Shown: positions 14,148-20,488 of the stretch, in pieces | How positions within the stretch are numbered: the stretch's first letter is position 1 | How the letters are laid out: each line of letters begins with the position of its first letter | Assembly (NCBI GenBank): GCA_016295225.1 | Contig: JAEDLP010000020.1 | Span: forward strand, 1-20,488 | Reading direction: 5' to 3' | Source: Oscillospiraceae bacterium | GTDB taxonomy: Bacteria; Bacillota; Clostridia; Oscillospirales; Oscillospiraceae | DNA length: 20,488 nt | Program-made: the position numbers and the translations under genes | The notes under the pieces: model-generated | What the model was told of the DNA's origin: nothing | Seen by the model: only the letters and a program-made list of their open reading frames with translations | Databases searched by the model: none

Positions 14148-14963
14148 TTAGCCGGGCAGAACCACGACCTGGGCGTTGTTGCAGTATGCGTTGGTGCAGT
14201 TCATGGCTGCGGTGACCTCAGCGGTCAGGGTCATGCCGTTCCAGACCACGTCGATGTTCTTGGAATCCAGCTCCATGATCTTGTTGTCCCAGTCGATCAC
14301 CACGAACTGGATCTCCACGCCCAGCTTCTCAGCCACCAGACGGGCCATGTCAGCGTCGAAGCCGATCCACTCGTCGCTGCCCTCTTCCTGGTAGTCCATG
14401 GGAGCGAAGTCAGTGATGCCCACCACCAGGGTGCCCTTCTCCTGGATATAAGCCACGTCGCCGTCAGCGGCGATCTCAGGCTCAGCAACCTCGGGCTGCT
14501 CCACCAGAGCGGCGCCGACCTTGTAGGTCTCGGCGATGGTCTGCATGGTGCCGTCAGCATAAGCAGCGGACATGACCCAGTTGATATAGTCGGTCAGGTC
14601 GGAATCCTGGCGGCAGCCTGCGCCGTACTCCTCAGTGGTCAACTCGTCGCCGGTGACCAGATCAGGATAGCTGGTGTCCTCGCCGATCATGGCGTCGGCC
14701 ATCAGCAGGTCGATGATGGCGGCATCGGAGGTGCCGGAGGCCACTTCCATCAGGGCATCTGCCTGGGAGGCCACGGAGTTGTACTCGAAGCCCTGCTCAG
14801 CGGCTACTGCCTCACCGGCGGAGCCGGCTTCCACGGCGTAGACCAGAGCGGTCTCTTCGCTGCTGTCTTCAGTGGGTTCAGGGGTTTCACCGCCGCCGCA
14901 GCCGGCCAGCAGGGAGCAGCCCATAGCGGCTGCCAGGAACAGTGCAAGATACTTCTTTTTCAT
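14148..14963 (-). CDS. Amino-acid-binding lipoprotein, family 3, with swapped lobe order (apparent circular permutation)
   Basis: Extracellular solute-binding lipoprotein of the amino-acid ABC importer, 271 residues. The signal peptide ends in LAGC (lipidated C22). Family 3 binding proteins normally start with the block TLVVGITDFAPMDYQ...GFDADMARLVAEKLG and end with the block around EEYG...DLTDYINWVMS...DGTM.TIAETY. Here the order is reversed: the normally C-terminal lobe is at about 41-154 and the normally N-terminal lobe at about 177-270, joined by a P/E/A-rich linker (155-176). The protein ends at QVVVLPG, where a normal protein would cross to lobe 2. The ORF is intact, with AGGAG 9 bases before the ATG and a promoter, so it is likely expressed. 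The permease and ATPase genes follow. Confidence 0.85.
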   Translation of the reverse strand: MKKKYLALFLAAAMGCSLLAGCGGGETPEPTEDSSEETALVYAVEAGSAGEAVAAEQGFEYNSVASQADALMEVASGTSDAAIIDLLMADAMIGEDTSYPDLVTGDELTTEEYGAGCRQDSDLTDYINWVMSAAYADGTMQTIAETYKVGAALVEQPEVAEPEIAADGDVAYIQEKGTLVVGITDFAPMDYQEEGSDEWIGFDADMARLVAEKLGVEIQFVVIDWDNKIMELDSKNIDVVWNGMTLTAEVTAAMNCTNAYCNNAQVVVLPG

Positions 14964-15025
14964 GGTTTAACGCTCCTATCATAAGATTTGGTTTGTTTAA
15001 CACTCTATTGCAGTAAAGTACTAAC

Positions 15026-15053
15026 ATAATACCACAACAAAGCAGGATTGCAA
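15026..15053 (-). promoter_or_regulatory. Promoter of the amino-acid ABC operon
   Basis: Minus strand: TTGCAA (15053-15048), a 16-base spacer, TATTAT (15031-15026). The leader is about 55-60 bases. No T-box or recognised riboswitch is visible. Confidence 0.6.
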
Positions 15054-15101
15054 CCCCTTTTTTCAAAAATTTTACGAAACCTTGATTTTCGTCAAAACAA
15101 C

Positions 15102-15130
15102 GAAAGCGCCCGGGGCTGCCGGGCGCTTTC
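15102..15130 (-). terminator. Terminator of the RCC1 gene
   Basis: An 11-bp GC-rich stem (15102-15112 with 15120-15130) closes a 7-base loop, followed on the minus strand by GTTGTTTTG. It lies 15 bases after the RCC1 stop. Confidence 0.75.
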
Positions 15131-15145
15131 CGCGCTGTTTTTCTT

Positions 15146-16432
15146 TTATTCTTCGGCGGCCACATTGGGAAGCGCCACCGTCAGCTCCACGGGCAGAGGC
15201 GCCGGGACGGACTGGACCGCGTCGCCGCTGGAATCCTCCAGATCCCCAAGGCCGCACAGGAACTTCCCCAAATCGGACCCCCAGGCCCACAGGGTTCCAT
15301 CGTTCTTGGCCGCCAGGGTGGTATAGCTCCCCGCCGACACCAGGGCCGCGTCCTCCATGACCTGAACCGGCTGGGCCTGGAACCGCATCTCGTCCTCCCC
15401 TGCCAGGGGCTGCCCGGTCCCGAGCTGGTTGAATCGGTCAAACCCCCAGGTCCACAGGGTCCCATCAGTCTTGATAGCCGCCATATGCATGGTGCCAAAG
15501 GTGATCTGGGCCACATTTTCCATCACTTGGACGGGTTCCGATCGGTCCCGGGTATCTCCGGTTCCCAACTGGCCATACTCGTTATCTCCCCAGGTCCAAA
15601 GGGTTCCGTCGGTCTTCAGAGCGGCGGAGCAGGACAGACCGGCGCAGATGGCCGCCACATCGGTCATCACCTGGACCGGAATATCCCGATTGGTCGTGTC
15701 CCCGGCGCCCAGCTCTCCTCTGCCGTTGTTGCCGCAGGCCCACAGGGTCCCGTCGGTTTTCAGGATCAGGGTGTGATAGTCCCCGCAGGCCACCGCCTGC
15801 ACATCCTCCATGACCTGGACGGGGCTCTTCCGGCAGGCTCCCCCGACTTTGTTCTTCTGGTCCTTCCCATGGCCAACGCCCAACTGGCCGTGGTCATTAT
15901 CCCCCCACATCCAAAGGGTTCCGTCCTCTTTGACGGCCGCAGTAAAATAGGCCCCGGCGGACACCGACGCCACGTCTGCCATGATCTGGATGGGAACGGA
16001 CTGGTAGGGAGTGACGAACCGGTGGGGAATGATAAAGGTCCAGTACCAGATCACATCCTTGTCATTGACCCGTTTCTGGCCCACCTGACCGTTGTCGTTG
16101 CAGCCCCAGGTCCACAAGGTGCCGTCCTCCTTGACAGCCGCCCCGTGAAAATCGCCCAGAGCCACGGACCGGACCTCCTCCAGGATGGGGGCAGGGCTGG
16201 TTTGATACAAAGTCCCATACGAGTCCTCATGGTCCCCCTGGTTGTCGTTGCCCAACTGCCCGTAGCTGTTGCAGCCCCAGGTCCACAGGGTCCCATTGTC
16301 ATCCACCACTGCGGCACAAACGCCGCTGACGCCCAGAGCTTCGGCCTGGGCCGTCTCAACGGCCCCCGCCGGGGCGGCCAGACTCAGAGCCAGGAGCAGG
16401 GTCAGAATCCAAGGTAACGTATGCTTTCTCAT
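15146..16432 (-). CDS. Secreted RCC1-repeat beta-propeller protein
   Basis: A 428-residue exported protein. The signal peptide covers about residues 1-24 (cleavage after AGA). Seven repeats of the form DGTLWTWGxNxxGQLG follow (first NNGTLWTWGCNSYGQLG, last DGTLWAWGSDLGKF), matching the RCC1 repeat and enough for one complete seven-bladed propeller. No anchor, LPXTG or second domain is seen, so it may be released or held non-covalently. The role is unknown; related propellers act as binding surfaces. AAAGGAGG lies 8 bases before the ATG. It has the same orientation as the next gene upstream (16576-17715), also secreted, with a terminator between. A dedicated promoter is not obvious, so partial read-through may supply it. 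Confidence 0.85.
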   Translation of the reverse strand: MRKHTLPWILTLLLALSLAAPAGAVETAQAEALGVSGVCAAVVDDNGTLWTWGCNSYGQLGNDNQGDHEDSYGTLYQTSPAPILEEVRSVALGDFHGAAVKEDGTLWTWGCNDNGQVGQKRVNDKDVIWYWTFIIPHRFVTPYQSVPIQIMADVASVSAGAYFTAAVKEDGTLWMWGDNDHGQLGVGHGKDQKNKVGGACRKSPVQVMEDVQAVACGDYHTLILKTDGTLWACGNNGRGELGAGDTTNRDIPVQVMTDVAAICAGLSCSAALKTDGTLWTWGDNEYGQLGTGDTRDRSEPVQVMENVAQITFGTMHMAAIKTDGTLWTWGFDRFNQLGTGQPLAGEDEMRFQAQPVQVMEDAALVSAGSYTTLAAKNDGTLWAWGSDLGKFLCGLGDLEDSSGDAVQSVPAPLPVELTVALPNVAAEE

Positions 16433-16461
16433 AGCGCTTGCCTCCTTTAAGTCCGGTCAAC

Positions 16462-16517
16462 AAAAAAGGCGCCGCCCATCCTGTGGGCCAGTGGTCCAAG
16501 GGTGTACGGTGCCTTTT
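16462..16517 (-). terminator. Terminator after the stalk-domain/NodB-like gene
   Basis: Outer 7-bp stem AAAAGGC/GCCTTTT (minus strand) encloses an inner GCCCA/TGGGC hairpin and ends in a T6 run at 16467-16462. It lies between the stop at 16576 and the RCC1 start at 16432. The branched shape makes its efficiency uncertain. Confidence 0.55.
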
Positions 16518-16575
16518 GCTTCTTTCTTTTATTCTACCAAAATAAACCTCTGTTTACAAGGGCTTTTCCTCCTGT

Positions 16576-17715
16576 TTAATACTTTGTCTCCCGAGGAACC
16601 AGGAAGGTATCGCCGTCCTGGGCAAGCTGGTTCAGAACCCCCGCCAGGATGGGGCCGGAGGTTCGGGTGTCCAGCAGGACCCGGCCGCCCTTCTGCCCCT
16701 CTCCGTAGTCCACGATGCTCTCGTAGATCTGGGTCGAGGTGCCGCCGGACTTGGTCGTCAGGCCCGGAGACCAGCAGAGATACCCGGCGTCGGCCAACTC
16801 CTTGTCGCCGGAGAGGACAAACCAGGTCTCCTGCCGCAAGATTCTGGACAGCAGATCATGCCCTTTTCGAACGCTCTGGAGCCGTTCCTCCGCCGTATCG
16901 CCCACGGGGATCAGGCCCACTTTATGCCCCCGTCCGGCGGCTTGCCGGATCTGGTCCCCAGAGGCAGCCAGGGTATCCGCCGGGAAAAAGACCACCGCCG
17001 TGGCCTTCACGTTGGCCAAGGCATTGAGGGTGGCGGTAATATCCGTCCCCTGGGAGGCCCGCAGGCCCACATACAGGGAGAACTTGGGGGCATTCTCCTG
17101 GGTGACCTGGGGTTCCTCTACCGCAGGAGGCGTAGGATTCGTGTTGCCATTGCCATTGTTATTGCTGCTCCCGCTCTGGTTGTAATAACTGTTATACCGG
17201 CTGCGCATCATGGAGGACGCGGAACTGATAAACAGGGAGTCGCTGAGAACGGCGCTGCCGTCCTTGATGCGCAGGAAAGGACCATAGTCCGTGGTGCAGA
17301 AGGAATAGCTCAGGCCGAAATACCGGCAGACGGCATAGGCCGGAACGTAATAGGTCCCATTCTGACGGACCACCTTGCTGGGAACCGGCGGGTCTCCCCC
17401 TGTAGCGGAAGCCGTCCCGTCCACCAGGTTGAAGGTCATGGTCTTGCCGGAAAGATTATAGAAGATCAGGCTCTCGTTGTTATCCGTAAAGCCGTAGTAC
17501 ACGCCGAAGTTGATCCCCGTAACCCGGTTGTTGAAGGCGGTCACCGGCACGTAGACCCAGCCGCTGTGCTGAATGGGCGTGGTCTGGACAGACTGGGGGG
17601 CCAGGGTATCGTTGAGGGACAGGAAGAACAGACTGTTGGACGCCGAAGAGGGCACCACCAGCAGGGACAGGGTCAGGGCAGCGGCACAGACCAGCGCCAG
17701 GATCTTTTTCTTCAT
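16576..17715 (-). CDS. Secreted protein with stalk-like domain and degenerate NodB (polysaccharide deacetylase-like) domain
   Basis: A 379-residue exported protein. The signal peptide is about residues 1-25. Residues 30-155 resemble the copper amine oxidase N-terminal (stalk) domain, with paired GWVYVPVTAF and GTYYVPAYAVCRYFG segments. An N/S/G/P-rich linker (175-205) follows. The C-terminal part (about 210-379) has the spacing of a NodB deacetylase, with ATLNALANVKATAVVFFPADTL and GRGHKVGLIPVG, but the metal and catalytic residues are lost: TFDDG has become LYVGLRASQG, and the GHEIGNHT/H motif has become GHKVGLIPVG. It is probably not a metal-dependent deacetylase; sugar or peptidoglycan binding is a guess. 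AAAGGAGG precedes the ATG by 8-9 bases and a promoter lies at 17755-17783. Confidence 0.72.
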   Translation of the reverse strand: MKKKILALVCAAALTLSLLVVPSSASNSLFFLSLNDTLAPQSVQTTPIQHSGWVYVPVTAFNNRVTGINFGVYYGFTDNNESLIFYNLSGKTMTFNLVDGTASATGGDPPVPSKVVRQNGTYYVPAYAVCRYFGLSYSFCTTDYGPFLRIKDGSAVLSDSLFISSASSMMRSRYNSYYNQSGSSNNNGNGNTNPTPPAVEEPQVTQENAPKFSLYVGLRASQGTDITATLNALANVKATAVVFFPADTLAASGDQIRQAAGRGHKVGLIPVGDTAEERLQSVRKGHDLLSRILRQETWFVLSGDKELADAGYLCWSPGLTTKSGGTSTQIYESIVDYGEGQKGGRVLLDTRTSGPILAGVLNQLAQDGDTFLVPRETKY

Positions 17716-17754
17716 AGAGGCCCCTCCTTTCCCGGGATTTTCTTGGTTTCTATG

Positions 17755-17783
17755 ATTTTATCACGAAATGGGCAGGTTTTCAA
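17755..17783 (-). promoter_or_regulatory. Promoter of the stalk/NodB-like gene
   Basis: Minus strand: TTGAAA (17783-17778), a 17-base spacer, TAAAAT (17760-17755). The leader is about 35 bases and contains the AAAGGAGG ribosome binding site. Confidence 0.6.
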
Positions 17784-17817
17784 TTGCAATTCTCTCCCCA
17801 CTCCTTTATCATATATC

Positions 17818-17823
17818 TATAAT
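17818..17823 (+). promoter_or_regulatory. -10 element for the ArsC/Spx-like gene
   Basis: Perfect TATAAT 46 bases before the ATG at 17870, in an AT-rich stretch. No good -35 is found at 16-18 bases (TCCCCA at 17 bases), so the promoter may be weak or activated. Confidence 0.4.
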
Positions 17824-17869
17824 TGTAGTCATCATCAGCCAAGATTCCACATATTAGGAGGTCAAATCT

Positions 17870-18220
17870 ATGGTATTCGTATGTTACCCCCGCTGCTCCA
17901 CCTGCAAGAAGGCCCAGAAATGGCTGGAGGAAAACCAGGTGGACTACACCTTTCGGGACATCAAGGAGGACAACCCCACCCTGGAGGAGCTGAAAACCTG
18001 GCACGAAAAGAGCGGTCTGCCCCTGAAGAAGTTCTTCAATACCAGCGGCCAGCTCTACCGCTCCATGGAGCTGTCCAAGAAGCTCCCCACCATGCCGGAG
18101 GAGGAACAGTTCGCCCTGCTGGCCTCCGATGGGCTGCTGGTAAAGCGCCCCCTGGTGGTCACCGACGACAGGGTTCTGGTAGGCTTCAAGGAAGCCGACT
18201 GGGCGGACGCCCTGAAGTAA
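17870..18220 (+). CDS. ArsC/Spx-family thioredoxin-fold protein
   Basis: A 116-residue cytoplasmic protein of the arsenate reductase (ArsC)/Spx family. The N-terminal CSTC (C9, C12) in YPRCSTCKKAQKWL, the segment YTFRDIKEDNPTLEEL, and the conserved KRPLVV loop are family features. CXXC at the N-terminus resembles Spx and YffB-type members rather than classic single-cysteine ArsC. No arsenic genes are near, so arsenate reduction is not supported by context; redox regulation or reductase activity are both possible. AGGAGG lies 8 bases before the ATG. The DUF523 gene starts 12 bases after its stop, so the two form an operon. Confidence 0.85.
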   Translation: MVFVCYPRCSTCKKAQKWLEENQVDYTFRDIKEDNPTLEELKTWHEKSGLPLKKFFNTSGQLYRSMELSKKLPTMPEEEQFALLASDGLLVKRPLVVTDDRVLVGFKEADWADALK

Positions 18221-18232
18221 GGGGGCGGACCC

Positions 18233-18688
18233 ATGCGCATCTTAGTCAGCGCCTGTCTTATGGGCGTGGGCTGCCGGTACGACGGCAAGAGCAACCAGCT
18301 GCCCCAGTTGGAGCAGCTCATGAAGCAGCACACCTGCATCCCCGTCTGCCCGGAAATCTTCGGTGGCCTGCCCACTCCCCGGGTTCCCGCCGAGCGCCAG
18401 AGCAGCAAGATCATGACCCAGGACGGCCAGGACGTCACCCAGCAATTTGTCCGGGGCACCGCCGAGGTCCTGCGTCTGGCGGACCTCTACCACTGCAAGG
18501 CCGCCCTGCTGAAGGAACGCAGCCCCTCCTGCGGCAGCGGACAAATTTATGACGGAACCTTCACCAAAACCCTGACGGAAGGGGACGGCCTCACCGCCGA
18601 AATGCTGAAGCGGAAGGGCATCGCCGTCTATGGGGAGTCCCAGATCGGGGAGCTGGTGAACGACCGCCCGTTTTTCTTCAGTATCTGA
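18233..18688 (+). CDS. DUF523 family protein (TudS-like, possible Fe-S desulfidase)
   Basis: A 151-residue protein with the full DUF523 pattern: ILVSACLMGVGCRYDGKS, CPEIFGGLPTPRVPAE, DGQDVTQQFVRG, and LLKERSPSCGSGQIYDG. Characterised relatives (TudS, thiouracil desulfidase) use three conserved cysteines to hold a [4Fe-4S] cluster; here C8, C39 and C100 are the likely equivalents. Activity toward thiolated bases or nucleosides is inferred from the family. It follows the ArsC/Spx-like gene by 12 bases with a modest ribosome binding site (GGGGGCGG), so a shared thiol or sulfur-related role is possible. A terminator follows. Confidence 0.88.
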   Translation: MRILVSACLMGVGCRYDGKSNQLPQLEQLMKQHTCIPVCPEIFGGLPTPRVPAERQSSKIMTQDGQDVTQQFVRGTAEVLRLADLYHCKAALLKERSPSCGSGQIYDGTFTKTLTEGDGLTAEMLKRKGIAVYGESQIGELVNDRPFFFSI

Positions 18689-18709
18689 GGGCAGACCAGA
18701 CCATGAAAA

Positions 18710-18745
18710 AGGTCTCGAAAGGCATGTCTTTCGAGACCTCTTTTT
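18710..18745. terminator. Bidirectional terminator between the DUF523 and Nudix genes
   Basis: A perfect 12-bp stem (18710-18721 with 18728-18739) closes a 6-base loop. T5 follows on the plus strand and T5 on the minus strand. The Nudix stop codon (18746-18744) lies inside the plus-strand T-run. Confidence 0.9.
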
Positions 18746-19220
18746 ATATCTCCGTAGAAATTTCTCTGCCGTTAAGCACCGCCTGGACCAAAGTGTCCCC
18801 CTCGTAGGACAGCTTCAGGGAGAAGAACGGCACATTCCGGGTCAGCAGATCCAAAAAGATCTTGTCCCCCGTCCAGATGGGCAGATCCTGCACGGCGGAC
18901 TTGTCCACCCACTCCAGATCCCCCTCATTACACTCGATCATCTCCCCCTCAAAGCCGTCAGCGGTGAAGAGGTGCATGTACTCCGTGTCCCACTGGTCGG
19001 ACACAAAGGTCACCAGTCCCCGGTAGGCATAGCGGGTGAGGGTCAGGCCGGTCTCCTCCTTGACCTCCCGCAGGAGACACTCCTCCGGGCTCTCCTTATC
19101 CTCAAACTTGCCGCCGACACCCACCCACTTGTCCTGGTTGATGTCATTCTTCTTTTTTACCCGGTGGAGCATGAGATACTGCCCCTCCCGCTCGATATAG
19201 CATAAGGTGGTGTTCCACAT
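18744..19220 (-). CDS. Nudix hydrolase (MutT-like)
   Basis: A 158-residue Nudix pyrophosphohydrolase. The Nudix box is complete: G37-x5-E43-x7-REVKEETGL (51-59), with the metal-binding glutamates at 52, 55 and 56. The N-terminal MWNTTLCYIEREGQYLMLHR and WVGVGGKFE fit MutT/8-oxo-dGTP diphosphatase-like members, but Nudix specificity is hard to predict. GAGGAGG lies about 8 bases before the ATG. The ADP-ribosylglycohydrolase gene ends 12 bases upstream on the same strand, which raises ADP-ribose as another possible substrate. Confidence 0.9.
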   Translation of the reverse strand: MWNTTLCYIEREGQYLMLHRVKKKNDINQDKWVGVGGKFEDKESPEECLLREVKEETGLTLTRYAYRGLVTFVSDQWDTEYMHLFTADGFEGEMIECNEGDLEWVDKSAVQDLPIWTGDKIFLDLLTRNVPFFSLKLSYEGDTLVQAVLNGREISTEI

Positions 19221-19232
19221 GGCGCTGCCTCC

Positions 19233-20015
19233 TCAATATCTCTGAATAAACCGGTCGTAGATGGTGCGAACCTCCCCGTCGATAAAGGGCAGGAAAGCTT
19301 CTCGGATTTCCCGGGGAATCCCATAGCAGGCCGCCGCCACCGAACCGGCCATGGCGGCGATGGTGTCGCTGTCCCCACCGATGGAGATGGCGTTGCGGAT
19401 GGTCTCCTCCAAGCTCTCCGCCTCCAAAAAGGCCACCACGGCCTGGGGGACACTGCCGGCACAGGAGACGTCAAACTGATAGTCCGCCCGAATCTCGTCC
19501 AGGGTGAAGTCCAGGGGATAGTACCGGGTCACATGGGCCCGGATGGCCGCCTTCTCCGCCCCCTGCCGGGCCAGATAGACCGCCCCGGCGATGGCCTCCG
19601 CCCCGGCAATCCCGTCCGGGTGGTTGTGGGTCACCTCCGCCGAAGCCCTGGCCAGGGCCAGGCACTGGCTCAGGCTCTCCGCCGCCCAGGCCACCGGGGA
19701 GACCCGCATGGCGCTGCCATTGCCCAGGCTGCCGTAGGGCCGGGGCTCCTCCGCCTGGAGCCACCGCTCAAACCGGGGGCCGTAGCCAAGGCCGGGATAG
19801 GAACGGCCCAGCCGACGCATCTCTCCCACCACATTGGCCCGGAACCCGTCCAGGTCACGCAGGTCGCTCATCAGCACCGCCGAGGCCACCGCCGCCGTCA
19901 TAACGCTGTCGTCGGTCATCCGGCATCCCGGATGCACCAGCGGAAAGTCTTTGCTTTTTATATTTTTCCATTCGTAAATGGACCCGGCAATATCGCCGAT
20001 CAACGCACCCAGCAT
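19233..20015 (-). CDS. ADP-ribosylglycohydrolase family protein (DraG/ARH-like)
   Basis: A 260-residue enzyme of the family that removes ADP-ribose from proteins or small acceptors using two magnesium ions. Seen: MLGALIGDIAGSIYEW at the N-terminus, the metal-binding TDDS (34-37), HNHPDGIAGAEAIAGAVYLAR (about 130-150), and GGDSDT with the second metal site (about 213-218). The start at 20015 is preferred because family members begin in this way, with AAGGGAG about 9 bases ahead. An ATG at 20051 (adding MGNKYAQKGVPA) also has a purine-rich GGGGGAG 8 bases before it and cannot be excluded. The frame remains open much further upstream, but that part crosses a terminator and the symporter gene. 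It is paired with the Nudix gene 12 bases downstream. Confidence 0.88.
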   Translation of the reverse strand: MLGALIGDIAGSIYEWKNIKSKDFPLVHPGCRMTDDSVMTAAVASAVLMSDLRDLDGFRANVVGEMRRLGRSYPGLGYGPRFERWLQAEEPRPYGSLGNGSAMRVSPVAWAAESLSQCLALARASAEVTHNHPDGIAGAEAIAGAVYLARQGAEKAAIRAHVTRYYPLDFTLDEIRADYQFDVSCAGSVPQAVVAFLEAESLEETIRNAISIGGDSDTIAAMAGSVAAACYGIPREIREAFLPFIDGEVRTIYDRFIQRY

Positions 20016-20078
20016 GGCAGGCACTCCCTTCTGTGCGTATTTATTGCCCATTATATCATATCTCCCCCAAAGAAACAA

Positions 20079-20123
20079 CGAGCATGCCCCGGCAGGCTGC
20101 AAGGCCCTGCCGGGGCATGCTCG
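20079..20123 (-). terminator. Terminator of the sodium:solute symporter gene
   Basis: A perfect 18-bp stem (20079-20096 with 20106-20123) closes a 9-base loop, followed on the minus strand by TTGTTTCTTT. It lies 8 bases after the symporter stop and separates it from the ADP-ribosylglycohydrolase gene. Confidence 0.85.
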
Positions 20124-20131
20124 TTTGCAAG

Positions 20132-20488
20132 TCAATGAGAAGACAACGAAAGGTTGTTGTGTTTTCCGGAAAGAAGACCCGCGCCCATGATGACCAGGCA
20201 CACGGCCATGCCCAGGAACAAGGGGTCGAAGGGGATGGCCAGGAGCTTGCCCGCCAGCACGGCAATGGGACCGGCGATAATGGCCGCCAATGCAAACCGG
20301 CTGGGAATTTTTCCCTTGAGCCACAGGCCGCCGCACATGGGCAGGAAGACCACCGCTCCCCGCAGGCCCATGGACAGGAAGCCAAAGTCGTTGATCATAG
20401 CGCCGGGGACCAGGATAGCCACAGCGGCGGCGATCACCAGGATGATCATGATGGTGCCGCGGGTGACCTTCAGGTTGACCCCGGACTC
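20132..20488 (-). CDS. Sodium:solute symporter family protein (C-terminal part, start outside the window)
   Basis: The last 118 residues of a membrane transporter; the frame is open to the window edge. Three or four hydrophobic segments are seen, with the family-like stretch LRGAVVFLPMCGGLWLKGKIPSRFALAAIIAGPIAVLAGKLL and FDPLFLGMAVCL, typical of the last membrane helices of SSS (PutP/PanF-like) sodium-coupled symporters. The short hydrophilic tail is KHNNLSLSSH. The substrate cannot be told from this part. Confidence 0.8.
   Translation of the reverse strand, partial: ESGVNLKVTRGTIMIILVIAAAVAILVPGAMINDFGFLSMGLRGAVVFLPMCGGLWLKGKIPSRFALAAIIAGPIAVLAGKLLAIPFDPLFLGMAVCLVIMGAGLLSGKHNNLSLSSH

Noticed and set aside
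12611..14963. Frameshift or assembly break as the reason for the swapped lobes
   Set aside because: The reading frame is continuous with a sensible linker, and operon order and signals are intact; relatives still need to be compared to exclude it fully.
15181..16359. Regular DNA repeats that could suggest a CRISPR-like or satellite array
   Set aside because: They are the coding repeats (DGTLWTWG) of the RCC1 protein, with variable spacing and in frame.
16858..18552. 564-codon plus-strand frame across the NodB-like and ArsC-like genes
   Set aside because: It joins sequence antisense to one gene with the wrong frame of others, crossing two promoters; no domain is visible.

Overview
The window looks like chromosome of a GC-rich, spore-forming Clostridia, most likely an Oscillospiraceae-type gut anaerobe (Flavonifractor/Lawsonibacter-like). 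The support is the spoIIGA-sigE sporulation pair, Gram-positive lipoprotein signals, strong AGGAGG-type ribosome binding sites, and the gene content. The genus is an inference. Genes are densely packed, no gene-free stretch exceeds 300 bases, and I see no tRNA, rRNA, CRISPR array or insertion sequence.

Left part (1-6440): the potABCD spermidine/putrescine importer, with potA cut by the window edge, ends at a shared terminator. It converges on a CofE-like gamma-glutamyl ligase gene. A divergent promoter region separates that gene from a radical SAM gene with a CX4CX2C cluster motif.

Middle part (6441-12590): spoIIGA and sigE (minus strand) encode the membrane protease and the pro-sigma factor of the mother-cell programme. 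Upstream of them lie two tandem hairpins and a small gene of unknown function, which diverges from a membrane-anchored XRE regulator. Then come a beta-hydroxyacid dehydrogenase, a membrane protein with a long disordered R/S/Y/D-rich N-terminus and two Ig-like domains, and a divergent diaminopimelate-epimerase-fold protein that seems to lack one of the two catalytic cysteines.

Right part (12591-20488): a family-3 amino-acid ABC importer (binding protein, permease, ATPase, minus strand) whose binding protein has its two lobes in swapped order. I read this as a circular permutation and consider it the most striking observation here. Next are two secreted proteins: a seven-repeat RCC1 propeller, and a stalk-domain protein with a degenerate NodB-like domain. 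An ArsC/Spx-like protein and a DUF523/TudS-like protein are encoded together on the plus strand. A Nudix hydrolase and an ADP-ribosylglycohydrolase form a minus-strand pair, and the end of a sodium:solute symporter runs off the right edge.

Most transcription units end in clear intrinsic terminators, several of them shared by convergent genes.
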